Counted from the stretch's first letter, positions 19,671 through 29,169 are shown. The stretch is 34,562 bases of DNA from Gammaproteobacteria bacterium (GCA_003696645.1 RFGN01000038.1:1-34562); one strand, 5' to 3'. Made by a program: numbers and translations. Notes: generated from the sequence alone by a model not told the origin.

Positions 19671-20447
19671 CTATTCCTTTGAGTCTTCCGTTACTTCAGA
19701 GGCTACGACATCACCACTGTCATCCAACTCTATCAGCTCATCGTCGCCCTGGGGTAGCTCACCCCCTGCCAGCTGACCTTCAATTACTGCATCAGCAGCC
19801 GCTTGCAGGTACAGGCTGATGGCACTAGATGAATCATCATTGCCCGGGATAATATAGTCCACATCTTCAGGGTTTCCGTTGGTGTCCACCACACCAATCA
19901 CCGGGATACCCAGATTTCTTGCCTCACGGACAGCATTGGCCTCATAACCGACATCAATCACGAACATCGCGTCCGGCATGCCGTCCATATTCCTGATTCC
20001 GCCTATGCTGTCATTCAGTTTGCGCAGCTCTCTGGCCAAAACCAGCATTTCCTTCTTGGTTCGAGCATATTCCTCGCCTTTTGCAAGGATCTCTTCAAGG
20101 TCAGACATACGTTGAATGGAGCGCTTGATGGTCTTGTAGTTGGTCAACGTGCCCCCGAGCCATCGCTGACTGACATAAGGCATGCCGCAACGCTCGGCCT
20201 GCTCCCTGACAGCCTCCTTGGCCGCCCTTTTTGTCCCGACAAACAGGATCTTGCCACCTTCAGCAGCCACCTTGCCTATAAAGTTCATGGCTTCATTGAA
20301 GAGCGGCAAGGTCTTTTCAAGATTGATGATATGAATCTTCTTTCGTGCTCCAAAAATATAAGGAGCCATCCGAGGGTTCCAGTAACGGGTTCTGTGGCCG
20401 AAATGAACGCCGGCCTCCAGCATTTGACGCATGGTCACTTTTGACAT
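19671..20447 (-). CDS. rpsB: 30S ribosomal protein S2
   Basis: S2 binds late to the 30S subunit, near the back of the neck, and needs S1 association for activity. The 258-residue protein contains the typical [19 protein letters not shown] start and [28 protein letters not shown] and PDAMFVIDV blocks. The C-terminal 25 or so residues form an acidic tail ([12 protein letters not shown]...), a variable feature of S2. AGGAG lies 5-6 nt before the ATG at 20447. In E. coli, S2 represses its own rpsB-tsf mRNA through the leader, and a structured leader is also present here. Confidence 0.98.
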   Translation of the reverse strand: MSKVTMRQMLEAGVHFGHRTRYWNPRMAPYIFGARKKIHIINLEKTLPLFNEAMNFIGKVAAEGGKILFVGTKRAAKEAVREQAERCGMPYVSQRWLGGTLTNYKTIKRSIQRMSDLEEILAKGEEYARTKKEMLVLARELRKLNDSIGGIRNMDGMPDAMFVIDVGYEANAVREARNLGIPVIGVVDTNGNPEDVDYIIPGNDDSSSAISLYLQAAADAVIEGQLAGGELPQGDDELIELDDSGDVVASEVTEDSKE

Positions 20448-20489
20448 GTTTTTCTCCTAATAACAGGGTTAAGCCTCCATATACCCCAT

Positions 20490-20529
20490 CTCCTAACCTC
20501 GAACCCTGAGGTTCCAGGCACCCTAGGAG
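20490..20529 (-). promoter_or_regulatory. Structured rpsB leader hairpin, candidate S2 autoregulatory element
   Basis: In the rpsB 5' leader, CTCCTA and TAGGAG (20490-20495 and 20524-20529) close a 40-nt element. Inside, CCTCGAACC (20497-20505) pairs with GGTTCCAGG (20510-20518) around a CTGA loop, with a single C-C mismatch. The element ends 42 nt upstream of the rpsB start codon. S2-mediated feedback through the rpsB leader is established in E. coli and the leader is known to be conserved in Gammaproteobacteria. That this hairpin is the S2 site is inference. No T-run follows, so it is not a simple terminator. Confidence 0.5.
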
Positions 20530-20663
20530 CATGTGACGGTATATGTGTGAAATAAAAATATCCTGGACCCGTATCACCGATACAGAAGCATGTTCACGGA
20601 TCGGGATGCCCTGACCGGCATTCTCGAATATAATGTCGCATGCGGGTTCTCGAGGATGCGCGA

Positions 20664-20692
20664 TTTATACCATATCCTGCCCACATACACAA
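20664..20692 (-). promoter_or_regulatory. Predicted sigma70 promoter of rpsB-tsf
   Basis: On the minus strand TTGTGT (20687-20692), a 17-nt spacer and TATAAA (20664-20669) make a good sigma70 promoter. It is followed by the GC-rich discriminator TCGCGC, as expected for a ribosomal protein promoter under stringent control. The start would be near 20657, giving a leader of about 210 nt before rpsB that includes the hairpin at 20490-20529. On the plus strand a TATAAT at 20629-20634 could serve map, but no good -35 is visible. The rest of 20448-20740 shows no gene. Confidence 0.5.
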
Positions 20693-20740
20693 TAAATTAT
20701 CCTGAAATATCAACAGATAAGGAGCTAGCTGACTGCCATC

Positions 20741-21508
20741 ATGGCCATCACCATCAAAACCGAAGAAGAAATCGAGAAAATGCGGGTAGCCGGTCGCCTC
20801 GCCTGCGAGGTTCTGGACATGATCGAGCCATATGTGCAGCCGGGTATCACAACAGAAGAATTGGATAATATCTGCCACGACTATATCGTCAACACCCTGA
20901 AGGCCATACCGGCCCCCTTGAACTACCGTGGCTTCCCCAAATCCATCTGCACTTCTGTCAACCACCAGATCTGTCATGGCATTCCTGGTCCGAAAAAACT
21001 CAAGAAAGGTGACATCATCAACATCGATGTTACCGTCATCAAGGATGAATACCATGGAGACACCAGTCGCATGTTTACGGTTGGCGAACCCTCGGTGCTG
21101 GCCAAAAGGCTGATCGATGTGACCTACGAGTGCATGAAGATCGGTATCGAGATGGTCAAGCCTGACGTTCGCCTCGGCGACATCGGGCATGCCATACAGA
21201 AACATGCAGAAGGCAATGGATTTTCCGTGGTACGTGAGTATTGCGGGCATGGGATTGGACGAGTCTTTCACGAAGACCCGCAGGTCATGCACTATGGAGA
21301 ACCGGGCACCGGCGAGAAACTGGTCCCGGGAATGACCTTCACCATCGAGCCCATGATCAATGCTGGAAAACGGCACGTAAAACTCCTGAAGGACAACTGG
21401 ACAGTCGTTACCAAGGATCACAGTCTGTCAGCCCAGTGGGAACATACCCTGCTGGTCACCCGGGATGGCTTTGAGATCATGACCCTGCCACCGGGTCGAT
21501 CACTCTGA
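20741..21508 (+). CDS. map: Methionine aminopeptidase, type I
   Basis: Map removes the initiator methionine from nascent proteins. The 255-residue protein has the pita-bread fold with the five dinuclear metal ligands Asp96, Asp107, His170, Glu203 and Glu234, and the conserved His79 in NHQICHG. It is divergent from rpsB, as in most Gammaproteobacteria. The start is supported by alignment (MAITIKTEEEIEKMR). The only GGAG lies about 17 nt upstream of the ATG, farther than usual. The gene that normally follows, glnD, is missing. Confidence 0.97.
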   Translation: MAITIKTEEEIEKMRVAGRLACEVLDMIEPYVQPGITTEELDNICHDYIVNTLKAIPAPLNYRGFPKSICTSVNHQICHGIPGPKKLKKGDIINIDVTVIKDEYHGDTSRMFTVGEPSVLAKRLIDVTYECMKIGIEMVKPDVRLGDIGHAIQKHAEGNGFSVVREYCGHGIGRVFHEDPQVMHYGEPGTGEKLVPGMTFTIEPMINAGKRHVKLLKDNWTVVTKDHSLSAQWEHTLLVTRDGFEIMTLPPGRSL

Positions 21509-21533
21509 CACCGTCAATGATTTCCCCAAGATA

Positions 21534-22106
21534 TTGAAGAAACACAGCCTTCCGGTCGCCCTCGCACTGATATCCCTGAGCATCCAGTTTTCCGAACCGG
21601 CTCAGACCTTGCTGCGATATGATCGGGCAGCCATTGCAAACGGTGAGATCTGGCGACTGCTCACTGGCAACTTGGCACATCTGAACTGGCCACATCTGTG
21701 GCTCAACCTTGCCGGCCTTCTATTGATCTGGTTGCTGACCCAGCATCTCTTCTCCACCAGACAATGGGGTCTGGCCTTTCTTTTCACCTCTCTGGGCGTC
21801 AGCTCAGGACTATACATCTTTGACTCAGAACTGCTATGGTATGTAGGCCTTTCCGGCATCCTGCATGGTTTGCTGGTGGCCCCGCTGACCTTCAATATCA
21901 GGAATAACTGCCTTGCCGACCATGCCCTTTTGGCAATTGTCCTGCTCAAGGTCATCTGGGAACAATTCCAGGGGCCGATGGAATCTTCCGAGGCGCTTAT
22001 AGAGGGTCAGGTTGTAACAGATGCCCATCTATTTGGAGCGATATCCGGCTTGGTTCTAGGCTTGTCCCTGTATCTATTGAAAAGGCATAAAGCGACGAAA
22101 ATCTAA
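21534..22106 (+). CDS. rrtA: Rhombosortase (rhomboid-related intramembrane protease)
   Basis: Rhombosortases are small rhomboid-family serine proteases that process proteins bearing a GlyGly-CTERM tail, typically type II secretion substrates held at the cell surface, as shown for Vibrio cholerae. The 190-residue protein has about six hydrophobic segments. The rhomboid His/Asn region HLNWPHLWLNLAG covers residues 49-61, the nucleophile Ser107 lies in GLSGILHG, and the catalytic His165 lies in DAHLFGA. The short cytoplasmic ends and W-H-L-N spacing fit rhombosortase better than generic rhomboid. The inferred TTG start at 21534 lies 25 nt after map. Its stop overlaps that of the convergent rhomboid gene. 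No GlyGly-CTERM protein is encoded in the window. Confidence 0.82.
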   Translation: MKKHSLPVALALISLSIQFSEPAQTLLRYDRAAIANGEIWRLLTGNLAHLNWPHLWLNLAGLLLIWLLTQHLFSTRQWGLAFLFTSLGVSSGLYIFDSELLWYVGLSGILHGLLVAPLTFNIRNNCLADHALLAIVLLKVIWEQFQGPMESSEALIEGQVVTDAHLFGAISGLVLGLSLYLLKRHKATKI

Positions 22107-22807
22107 TCCCGTCTGGCAGGATGAAACAGCCTCACGGAACGATCCTTGAAAAACGGAATCAGAATCATGCCAGCTACAAATCCACCGATATGCGCCATGA
22201 AGGCCACCCCACCCACATCATCCTTTCCTGCAGCCATCGACGAATTGAACAGCTGCAGCAAAAACCAGAAGCCCAGCACAAACATGGCCGGAAGGCGCAC
22301 AGCCTGAGAAAAGATTCCCAACGGAATCAGCACCAGAACACGGGCATAGGGATACAGTAAAAGATAGGCCCCCAATACCCCTGAGATGGCCCCACTTGCA
22401 CCAATCATGGGGATGGTCGAGGCTGGATTCATCAGGGCCTGCGACAGGGCCGCGACGATACCACAGATCAGATAGAACACGATAAACCGTGCATGCCCCA
22501 TACTGTCTTCAACATTATTGCCGAATATCCACAGGTACAGCATATTGCCGAGCAGATGCATCCAGCCACCATGCAGGAACATGGAGCTGATTACTGTCAG
22601 CGAGGGAGGAAGCACCTCCAATTCAGGGGGTAATTGAGCACCTTGTAGCAACACGGCCGGGATCATGCCCAGTGAATAGATGATCTGCTGGCTGCCCCTT
22701 TCACCACCCATCAGTTCCATGACGAAAAACAGACTGCACAACCCAATCAATGCCACGGTGACAATAGGTTGAATCCGGGTCGGGTTGTCATCATGCAGAG
22801 GGATCAT
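22103..22807 (-). CDS. Rhomboid-family intramembrane serine protease
   Basis: This is a 234-residue inner-membrane protease with six predicted membrane segments. It has the rhomboid motif FLHGGWMHLLGNMLYLW (His79, His84, Asn88), the nucleophile Ser138 in GASGAISG, and His206 in AHIGGF completing the dyad. A hydrophilic loop with several prolines (about residues 59-68) precedes the HGGWMH helix, as in many bacterial rhomboids. It is not GlpG, since it lacks the N-terminal cytosolic domain. The ATG at 22807 is the natural start. It is convergent with rrtA and the two stops overlap (TAA on plus, TAG on minus, sharing CTAA). The substrate is unknown. Confidence 0.9.
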   Translation of the reverse strand: MIPLHDDNPTRIQPIVTVALIGLCSLFFVMELMGGERGSQQIIYSLGMIPAVLLQGAQLPPELEVLPPSLTVISSMFLHGGWMHLLGNMLYLWIFGNNVEDSMGHARFIVFYLICGIVAALSQALMNPASTIPMIGASGAISGVLGAYLLLYPYARVLVLIPLGIFSQAVRLPAMFVLGFWFLLQLFNSSMAAGKDDVGGVAFMAHIGGFVAGMILIPFFKDRSVRLFHPARRD

Positions 22808-22851
22808 TCGGTCAGTGTTTGTCTGTCAAATGTTGATTGAAATCTATAAGA

Positions 22852-23430
22852 TCAGAAGTGATAATTCACGTTAAAACCGATACTGCTTCCATCAAACTTT
22901 TTTTTGATCGTTCCATCGGAGTATAACCAGAACACTGGAGAATCATAGGTTATATTTTCATATCTGATTCCAGCAGACAGGAAATCATGACTGAAAAAAT
23001 CGAATTGAAGCAAAAATCCCAGAGCGTTATCAAACTTGACACGATTATTTGAGATATCCAATTTCTCTTCATACACTGGATTGATGTGATAACTGACACC
23101 TGCACCAAGACGAAAACTCTGAAATGAATAGAACGTCAGCAATTCTGCTGGATAACGTGTAAACCAGACATCTCCATTCGATGCATTTACGGTATCAAAC
23201 TTATAGCCGATAGCTGCCTGAACCGTAGCCGGGTTGTCACTCAAAAGCACCCTTCCATAGTAAAGTGATGCATCCTCTCCTGCATTGAGTTCATCAGCTC
23301 CCGCCGACCCAAAATTATCACCACCATAAGACAATCCCAGGCCCACAAGATTCTTTTTTTTATCAAAATTCACAGCCGATGCCGATCCGGCACATAAAAA
23401 CAGGCACAATATAAAAATGATTTTTTTCAT
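22852..23430 (-). CDS. Predicted outer-membrane beta-barrel protein, family not recognised
   Basis: I do not recognise the family. The 192-residue precursor begins with a clear Sec signal peptide (MKKIIFILCLFLCAGSASA, cleaved after residue 19). Alternating polar and aromatic strands follow, such as LVGLGLSYGG, SFRLGAGVSYHI and SIGFNVNYHF, and the chain ends in Phe, the outer-membrane beta-signal. This suggests a small barrel of about eight strands, resembling OmpA/OmpW-like or YfaZ-like proteins. The ATG at 23430 has a good GAGGGA site and an upstream in-frame ATG at 23472 would bury the signal peptide. Codons are more AT-rich than in the housekeeping genes, consistent with acquired DNA. Confidence 0.72.
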   Translation of the reverse strand: MKKIIFILCLFLCAGSASAVNFDKKKNLVGLGLSYGGDNFGSAGADELNAGEDASLYYGRVLLSDNPATVQAAIGYKFDTVNASNGDVWFTRYPAELLTFYSFQSFRLGAGVSYHINPVYEEKLDISNNRVKFDNALGFLLQFDFFSHDFLSAGIRYENITYDSPVFWLYSDGTIKKKFDGSSIGFNVNYHF

Positions 23431-23543
23431 GTTTTCCCTCTTGTTGCATAAAATCATATTAACCGGATTCATCAGCCATTAAAGAGATCGCCGAGTATAT
23501 CGTTCCCGGTTCGTTTTATCACAATATACAAGAAGCTCTTATC

Positions 23544-23831
23544 ATGATTAAAAATATTTCAATTATTGCGTCAGTTTTATTGCTTTCCTCCTGTGGGACA
23601 CTATCGAATCAGAGCAAGATTGATCCGATTCCATACGGAGGAATAAAAGAATCATTGGAGAATATTGGCGGAGTCAATGATCCGTTCTCAGCAGCAATCA
23701 TGATTATTGACATCCCATTAAGCCTCGTAGGCGACACAATCATGCTATATTCGGATATAAAAGAAGGTGATATTCATCGTTACAAGACCGAAGGGAGCCA
23801 TACACCATCCGCCCCATCTACCAATCCATGA
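23544..23831 (+). CDS. YceK/DUF1375-like small lipoprotein
   Basis: This is a 95-residue predicted lipoprotein. Residues 1-16 form a signal peptide with lipobox LSSC, making Cys17 the lipidated residue. Gly at +2 argues for outer-membrane sorting. The mature part resembles the YceK/YidQ (DUF1375) family: PYGGIKESL near residue 30 and IIDIPLSLVGDTIMLYSD near 53-70, where the family has PYxGxxxD and DxPLSxVxDT. The family's role is unknown. The gene is AT-rich and divergent from the barrel gene, and its stop overlaps the next start as ATGA, so the two are translationally coupled. Confidence 0.75.
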   Translation: MIKNISIIASVLLLSSCGTLSNQSKIDPIPYGGIKESLENIGGVNDPFSAAIMIIDIPLSLVGDTIMLYSDIKEGDIHRYKTEGSHTPSAPSTNP

Positions 23832-24010
23832 AAATACCAGAATATATACAGGTCCATCTTGACAAGCACCCTGATGCAAAGGGAATTTTCAATAGGCTAT
23901 CCCCTTCTCACAAGAAGGAATATATAAAATGGGTTTCAGAGGCCAGGGCCGACGATACGCAAAAACGCAGGCTGGAAGGGATGATTGAAATGCTGTTGAA
24001 GAGCCCATAA
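23828..24010 (+). CDS. Small OmdA/YdeI-type C-terminal domain protein
   Basis: This 60-residue protein looks like the isolated C-terminal domain of YdeI/OmdA proteins (bacteriocin-protection, YdeI or OmpD-associated). The hallmark pattern is FNRLSPSHKKEYIKWVSEA (residues 21-39) followed by TQKRRLEGMIEMLLK. That pattern, with Ser-Pro-Ser-His then a Glu-Tyr and an Arg-rich helix, is characteristic. It is translationally coupled to the lipoprotein upstream and has no signal peptide, so it should be cytoplasmic. Larger proteins with this domain were named for bacteriocin protection, but the molecular role is unknown. Standalone short versions occur in other bacteria. Confidence 0.72.
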   Translation: MKIPEYIQVHLDKHPDAKGIFNRLSPSHKKEYIKWVSEARADDTQKRRLEGMIEMLLKSP

Positions 24011-24038
24011 CAAAGATATCACCCCATCCAGAAGGAAG

Positions 24039-24114
24039 TGGTGCCGGAAAGAGGAATCGAACCTCCGACCTACTGGTTACGAATCAGTTGCTCTACCGAC
24101 TGAGCTATTCCGGC
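24039..24114 (-). tRNA. tRNA-Thr (anticodon CGU)
   Basis: A full 76-nt cloverleaf ends in an encoded CCA at 24039-24041. The acceptor stem GCCGGAA/TTCCGGC is perfect, the D stem is GCTC/GAGC, and the T arm GGAGG-TTCGATT-CCTCT has one G-U pair. The anticodon loop TTCGTAA gives CGU, which decodes ACG as threonine. The anticodon stem ACTGA/CCAGT has an A-C mismatch at positions 31-39. A good promoter lies upstream and no terminator is seen downstream, toward 24010. It separates the accessory genes from the dap operon. Confidence 0.97.
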
Positions 24115-24128
24115 ACAAACAGCAGTGC

Positions 24129-24157
24129 AGTATAAAAAAACTGTCCATTTTGAACAA
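24129..24157 (-). promoter_or_regulatory. Promoter of tRNA-Thr
   Basis: On the minus strand a -35 TTGTTC (24152-24157) and a near-consensus -10 TATACT (24129-24134) are separated by 17 nt. The spacer contains a T-tract just before the -10. Transcription would start about 7-8 nt downstream, a few bases before the mature tRNA 5' end at 24114, as is usual for single tRNA genes. Confidence 0.6.
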
Positions 24158-24159
24158 CC

Positions 24160-24189
24160 CTTGCAGGACGCAAGAATACCTTTTTTTTT
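24160..24189 (+). promoter_or_regulatory. Small hairpin and T9 tract before dapC
   Basis: CTTGC (24160-24164) and GCAAG (24170-24174) make a 5-bp hairpin, followed six bases later by an uninterrupted run of nine T's (24181-24189). It lies 45 nt upstream of the dapC start. It could be a weak terminator or attenuator of rightward transcription, or simply part of an AT-rich promoter region. No sigma70 promoter for dapC is confidently visible. A poor candidate is TTGAAC (24150-24155). Confidence 0.3.
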
Positions 24190-24233
24190 CGGTTTCTGTT
24201 ACCCTGTTCGGTTTTGACTTCAAACAGGACGAA

Positions 24234-25463
24234 GTGAATCCACGGTTACAGTGCCTGCAGCCCTACCCTTTTGAAAAGATGGCCAGCTTGCTGGAAGGTA
24301 TCGTTCCGCCAGCTGACAAGGCTGCAATTGCCCTGTCCATCGGGGAACCTTGTCATGCCGCTCCCAAACTGGCGTTCGAGGCCATGACTGCCTCCCTGTC
24401 CAGACTGGCGCATTATCCGGCCACCCGGGGGGATATCACCCTGCGTGAAACCATTGCAAACTGGCTGAATCAAAGATTTGGCCTGACCGATCAGCCGATT
24501 GATCCGCAGTCGCAGGTTCTGCCCGTCAATGGAACGCGCGAGGCCCTGTTTGCCATTGCCCAGTGCGTGATTGATCCTTCGAACAATGCCAAGGTACTTA
24601 CCGCCAACCCTTTCTATCAAATCTATGAAGGTGCGGCCCTTCTGGCCGGAGCGAAACCAGTTTATCTCAATCCTGCACCGGGGAAGCTTATCCCCGATTT
24701 TGAATGCATCTCCGATGCGCTCTGGCAAGACTGTCAACTGCTGTATATCTGCTCTCCAAACAACCCGACGGGAAGCTGCATTGATCTGGCAACCTTGCAG
24801 AAGCTGATAGAGAAGGCGCAACGGTTCAATTTTGTCATTGCCTCCGATGAATGCTATTCGGAGATCTATTTCGATGAGGATTGCCCGCCCCCAGGGCTGC
24901 TTCAGGCTGCCCAGGCAATCGGGCTGAAAAACTTCAGGAATTGCCTGGTCTTTCATAGCCTATCCAAACGTTCAAATTTGCCGGGCCTGCGTTCCGGTTT
25001 CGTTGCCGGAGATGGCGAGATCATGAAGGCCTTCTTTCAATACCGCACCTATCATGGCTGCGCAATGCCACCGGTAACGCAGGCAACCAGTATTGCCGCC
25101 TGGCAGGATGAAGAACATGTGAAGGCCAACCGTCAGCTTTATCGCGAGAAATTTTCGGCGGTACTGAATATCCTGAAACCGGTCATGTCGGTTTCATTAC
25201 CGGATGCCGGCTTCTATCTCTGGCCAGAGCTGGCCCTGGAAGCGAATATGGATGACAAACTGTTTGCACAAAGGCTTTACAGGGAAGAAAATATCAAGGT
25301 CGTTCCAGGTAGTTACCTGTCACGCGAAGTGAATGGCTGCAATCCGGGCCATAATCGTATCCGCATGGCACTGGTGGCCAAGCAGCAAGAATGTACCGAA
25401 GCGGCAAAACGAATCAGAAACTTTATTGTAAAACTGCAACAGGAAGGGCTATGGAAGAACTGA
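24234..25463 (+). CDS. dapC: Succinyldiaminopimelate transaminase
   Basis: DapC is a PLP enzyme that converts N-succinyl-2-amino-6-ketopimelate to N-succinyl-LL-diaminopimelate in the succinylase branch of lysine and peptidoglycan precursor synthesis. I chose the GTG at 24234, which has AGGA just upstream and gives the standard opening [14 protein letters not shown], for 409 residues. An upstream ATG at 24150 would add a non-homologous 28-residue extension. Fold-type I features are visible: SPNNPTG (174-180), Asp205 contacting the PLP nitrogen, Lys245 in [15 protein letters not shown] forming the Schiff base, and Arg253. It heads a dapC-dapD-dapE-metX-metW run. Confidence 0.93.
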   Translation: MNPRLQCLQPYPFEKMASLLEGIVPPADKAAIALSIGEPCHAAPKLAFEAMTASLSRLAHYPATRGDITLRETIANWLNQRFGLTDQPIDPQSQVLPVNGTREALFAIAQCVIDPSNNAKVLTANPFYQIYEGAALLAGAKPVYLNPAPGKLIPDFECISDALWQDCQLLYICSPNNPTGSCIDLATLQKLIEKAQRFNFVIASDECYSEIYFDEDCPPPGLLQAAQAIGLKNFRNCLVFHSLSKRSNLPGLRSGFVAGDGEIMKAFFQYRTYHGCAMPPVTQATSIAAWQDEEHVKANRQLYREKFSAVLNILKPVMSVSLPDAGFYLWPELALEANMDDKLFAQRLYREENIKVVPGSYLSREVNGCNPGHNRIRMALVAKQQECTEAAKRIRNFIVKLQQEGLWKN

Positions 25464-26272
25464 AACCCGTTATCGAAGAGGCATTTGAACGTCGCGCAGA
25501 GATCACTCCGAGAAACGTCGACACACTGATCAGAGAGGCCGTGGATGAAGCCATCAACAGGATCGATCAGGGCACCCTGCGTGTAGCCGAGAAGCAGAAT
25601 GGGGAATGGGTCGTGCATCAATGGCTGAAAAAGGCAGTACTGCTGTCGTTTCGCATTCACGATAATGTGCCAATCCGTGGAGGCTTTACCGATTATTATG
25701 ACAAGGTGCCTTCCAAGTACGCCGATTACAGTTCTCGTGATTTTCGCGAAAGCGGTGTTCGTGTCGTACCTCCGGCAGCGGTCAGACATGGCTCCTATAT
25801 TGCACCGAGTGTGGTGTTGATGCCTTCCTATGTCAATATTGGCGCCTACGTTGACAGTGGCACGATGGTGGATACCTGGGCCACAGTCGGTTCCTGCGCC
25901 CAGATTGGCAAGAATGTACATCTTTCAGGCGGTGTCGGGATTGGTGGCGTTCTGGAGCCCTTGCAGGCCAACCCGACCATTATCGAGGACAACTGTTTCA
26001 TCGGCGCCCGTTCAGAGATCGTCGAAGGCGTGATTGTCGAGGAAGGGGCCGTGATTTCCATGGGAGTATACATCGGCCAAAGCACCAAGATCTATAATCG
26101 AGAGACCGGTGAGATCACCTACGGAAAGGTCCCTGCCGGGGCAGTCGTGGTGCCAGGCAACCTGCCTTCCAAAGATGGAAAATACAGCCTTTATTGTGCT
26201 GTGATTGTGAAGCAGGTGGACGAAAAAACCCGCGGCAAGGTGGGCATCAACGAATTGCTGCGAGATATCTAG
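25451..26272 (+). CDS. dapD: Tetrahydrodipicolinate N-succinyltransferase
   Basis: DapD transfers succinyl from succinyl-CoA to tetrahydrodipicolinate, preparing the substrate for DapC. The 273-residue length matches the E. coli enzyme (274). An N-terminal helical domain (about 1-100) precedes a left-handed beta helix with repeated hexapeptides such as [26 protein letters not shown]-terminal cap follows. The ATG at 25451 has AGGAAGG upstream and lies inside the last codons of dapC (13-nt overlap). An upstream in-frame start at 25391 would extend into dapC and is unlikely. Confidence 0.97.
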   Translation: MEELKPVIEEAFERRAEITPRNVDTLIREAVDEAINRIDQGTLRVAEKQNGEWVVHQWLKKAVLLSFRIHDNVPIRGGFTDYYDKVPSKYADYSSRDFRESGVRVVPPAAVRHGSYIAPSVVLMPSYVNIGAYVDSGTMVDTWATVGSCAQIGKNVHLSGGVGIGGVLEPLQANPTIIEDNCFIGARSEIVEGVIVEEGAVISMGVYIGQSTKIYNRETGEITYGKVPAGAVVVPGNLPSKDGKYSLYCAVIVKQVDEKTRGKVGINELLRDI

Positions 26273-27412
<1,140 letters not shown>

Positions 27413-27421
27413 ACTGCAATC

Positions 27422-28570
27422 ATGCCTGAGACAATCCCGAACAATTCGGTAGGACTGGTCAAGGCCGAGACCGCTCATTTTGATGAGCCCCTGCAGCTCA
27501 ACTGTGGCAAGACCATTCCTCGTTACAAGCTGATATACGAGACCTATGGCACGCTGAACAAAACAGGCGATAATGCCATCCTGATCTGTCATGCCCTCTC
27601 CAGTGATCATCATGCAGCGGGTTATCATTCCATGCAGGATCGTAAACCGGGGTGGTGGGAGACCTGCATCGGACCCGGCAAACCAATTGACACCAACCGT
27701 TTTTTTGTGGTCTGCTCCAACAACCTTGGAGGATGCAAGGGATCTACCGGTCCAATGAGTATCAATCCAGAAACCGGTAACCCCTACGGTCCCGATTTTC
27801 CGATTGTTACGGTCAAGGACTGGGTTATCACTCAGGCCAAGCTGGCCGATCACCTTGGGATTGACTGCTGGGCAGCGGTCATTGGTGGCAGTCTGGGGGG
27901 CATGCAGGCCCTGCAATGGGCCATCGACCTGCCGGACAGGCTCAGACACTGTGTCGTCATTGCTGCCGCTCCAAAACTATCTGCCCAGAATATTGCTTTC
28001 AATGAGATTGCCCGTCAGGCAATCATGTCCGACCCAAATTTTTACCATGGTCATTATTACAATTTCAATGCAGTGCCCCGCCAGGGACTGATGCTCGCCA
28101 GGATGTTGGGACATGTCACCTATCTCTCGGATGACGCCATGCGTTCCAAGTTTGGCCGCGACCTCAGAGAAGGAAAACTGAATTTCAATTTTGATGTCGA
28201 ATTTCAGGTGGAAAGTTATCTGCGTTATCAGGGTCGGTCCTTTGTCGACCGTTTTGATGCCAACACCTACCTGTTGATGACCAAGGCGTTGGACTATTTC
28301 GATCCGGCTGCCGATTTTGGCGATGACCTGTCCAGAGCCCTGGAGCATGTCAAGGCCAAGTTTTTCATTGCCTCATTCACTTCCGACTGGCGTTTTTCAC
28401 CAGAACGTTCCTATGAGATTGTACAGGCACTGCTCAATGTCAAAAAGGATGTCAGCTATGCCAAGATCAAGGCCGACCAGGGACATGATGCCTTTCTTCT
28501 TCCCATCCCGGATTATCTGGATGCACTGAATGCCTATATGCATCGTATTGACAAGGATGTCTCCTCATGA
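27422..28570 (+). CDS. metX: Homoserine O-acyltransferase (MetX)
   Basis: MetX activates homoserine by acylation at the start of methionine synthesis. The 382-residue alpha/beta hydrolase has its nucleophile Ser157 in [10 protein letters not shown], with Asp322 in SDWRFSP and His355 in DQGHDAFLL completing the triad. The oxyanion and substrate regions ([23 protein letters not shown]) are conserved. MetX proteins next to MetW in Proteobacteria are often succinyl-CoA rather than acetyl-CoA dependent, and I cannot settle which applies here by eye. No strong ribosome site precedes the ATG at 27422, but it follows dapE by only 9 nt, so translation may be coupled. Confidence 0.94.
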   Translation: MPETIPNNSVGLVKAETAHFDEPLQLNCGKTIPRYKLIYETYGTLNKTGDNAILICHALSSDHHAAGYHSMQDRKPGWWETCIGPGKPIDTNRFFVVCSNNLGGCKGSTGPMSINPETGNPYGPDFPIVTVKDWVITQAKLADHLGIDCWAAVIGGSLGGMQALQWAIDLPDRLRHCVVIAAAPKLSAQNIAFNEIARQAIMSDPNFYHGHYYNFNAVPRQGLMLARMLGHVTYLSDDAMRSKFGRDLREGKLNFNFDVEFQVESYLRYQGRSFVDRFDANTYLLMTKALDYFDPAADFGDDLSRALEHVKAKFFIASFTSDWRFSPERSYEIVQALLNVKKDVSYAKIKADQGHDAFLLPIPDYLDALNAYMHRIDKDVSS

Positions 28571-29169
28571 GAGCAGATCTGAATACCCTTGAGCGATGGA
28601 TACAACCCGAATCCTCGATCCTGGATCTGGGCTGCGGCGACGGTACGTTACTGGCGCATCTGCAAAAGCAATCCGGAATCAGGGGTTACGGTATCGAGAT
28701 CAACATACACAAGGTGATAAAGAGTATCGAGGCGGGTATCAATGTGATTCAAACCGATATTGCTACCGGACTATCAAACTTCAGGGACGGGAGCTTTGAT
28801 TATGTCATCATGACACACACACTGCAGGCCGTTCATCATCCGGACAAGTTGTTAAAGGAGATGCTGAGGGTAGGACGGAAAAGCATAGTCACCTTCCCCA
28901 ATTTTGGGCATTGGCGTTGTCGTTTGCAGATTGCTCTGCTGGGGCAGATGCCCGTCACCCGGCATCTGCCCGAAACGTGGTACGAAACCAGCAATATCCA
29001 CAATTTTACATTGAAGGATTTCGAAAAACTGTGCAGCTCGCTCGATATCGCCATTACCCGGAAAACCGTGGTGGATTATGCGCACAAGGGGGGTGTCCTT
29101 TGCCGGCTCTTTCCCAATACCTTTGGTGAGCTGGCTATCTACGAGCTGGTCCCTTCCTCCTCAATCTGA
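28567..29169 (+). CDS. metW: Methionine biosynthesis protein MetW
   Basis: MetW is a class I SAM-dependent methyltransferase-like protein encoded next to MetX and needed for full methionine synthesis or homoserine acylation in some Proteobacteria. The exact reaction is unsettled. The 200-residue protein has the SAM motif [12 protein letters not shown] (about 18-29) and motif segments [22 protein letters not shown] and [12 protein letters not shown], which are typical of MetW. Its ATG overlaps the metX stop (ATGA). The last 31 nt overlap the convergent mlaB gene, and a hairpin lies 12 nt past the stop. Confidence 0.93.
   Translation: MRADLNTLERWIQPESSILDLGCGDGTLLAHLQKQSGIRGYGIEINIHKVIKSIEAGINVIQTDIATGLSNFRDGSFDYVIMTHTLQAVHHPDKLLKEMLRVGRKSIVTFPNFGHWRCRLQIALLGQMPVTRHLPETWYETSNIHNFTLKDFEKLCSSLDIAITRKTVVDYAHKGGVLCRLFPNTFGELAIYELVPSSSI

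Noticed and set aside
22808-24114. Genomic island integrated at the tRNA-Thr gene
   Set aside because: The AT-rich genes lie beside the tRNA, but I found no integrase and no duplicate of the tRNA 3' end that could be an attachment site.
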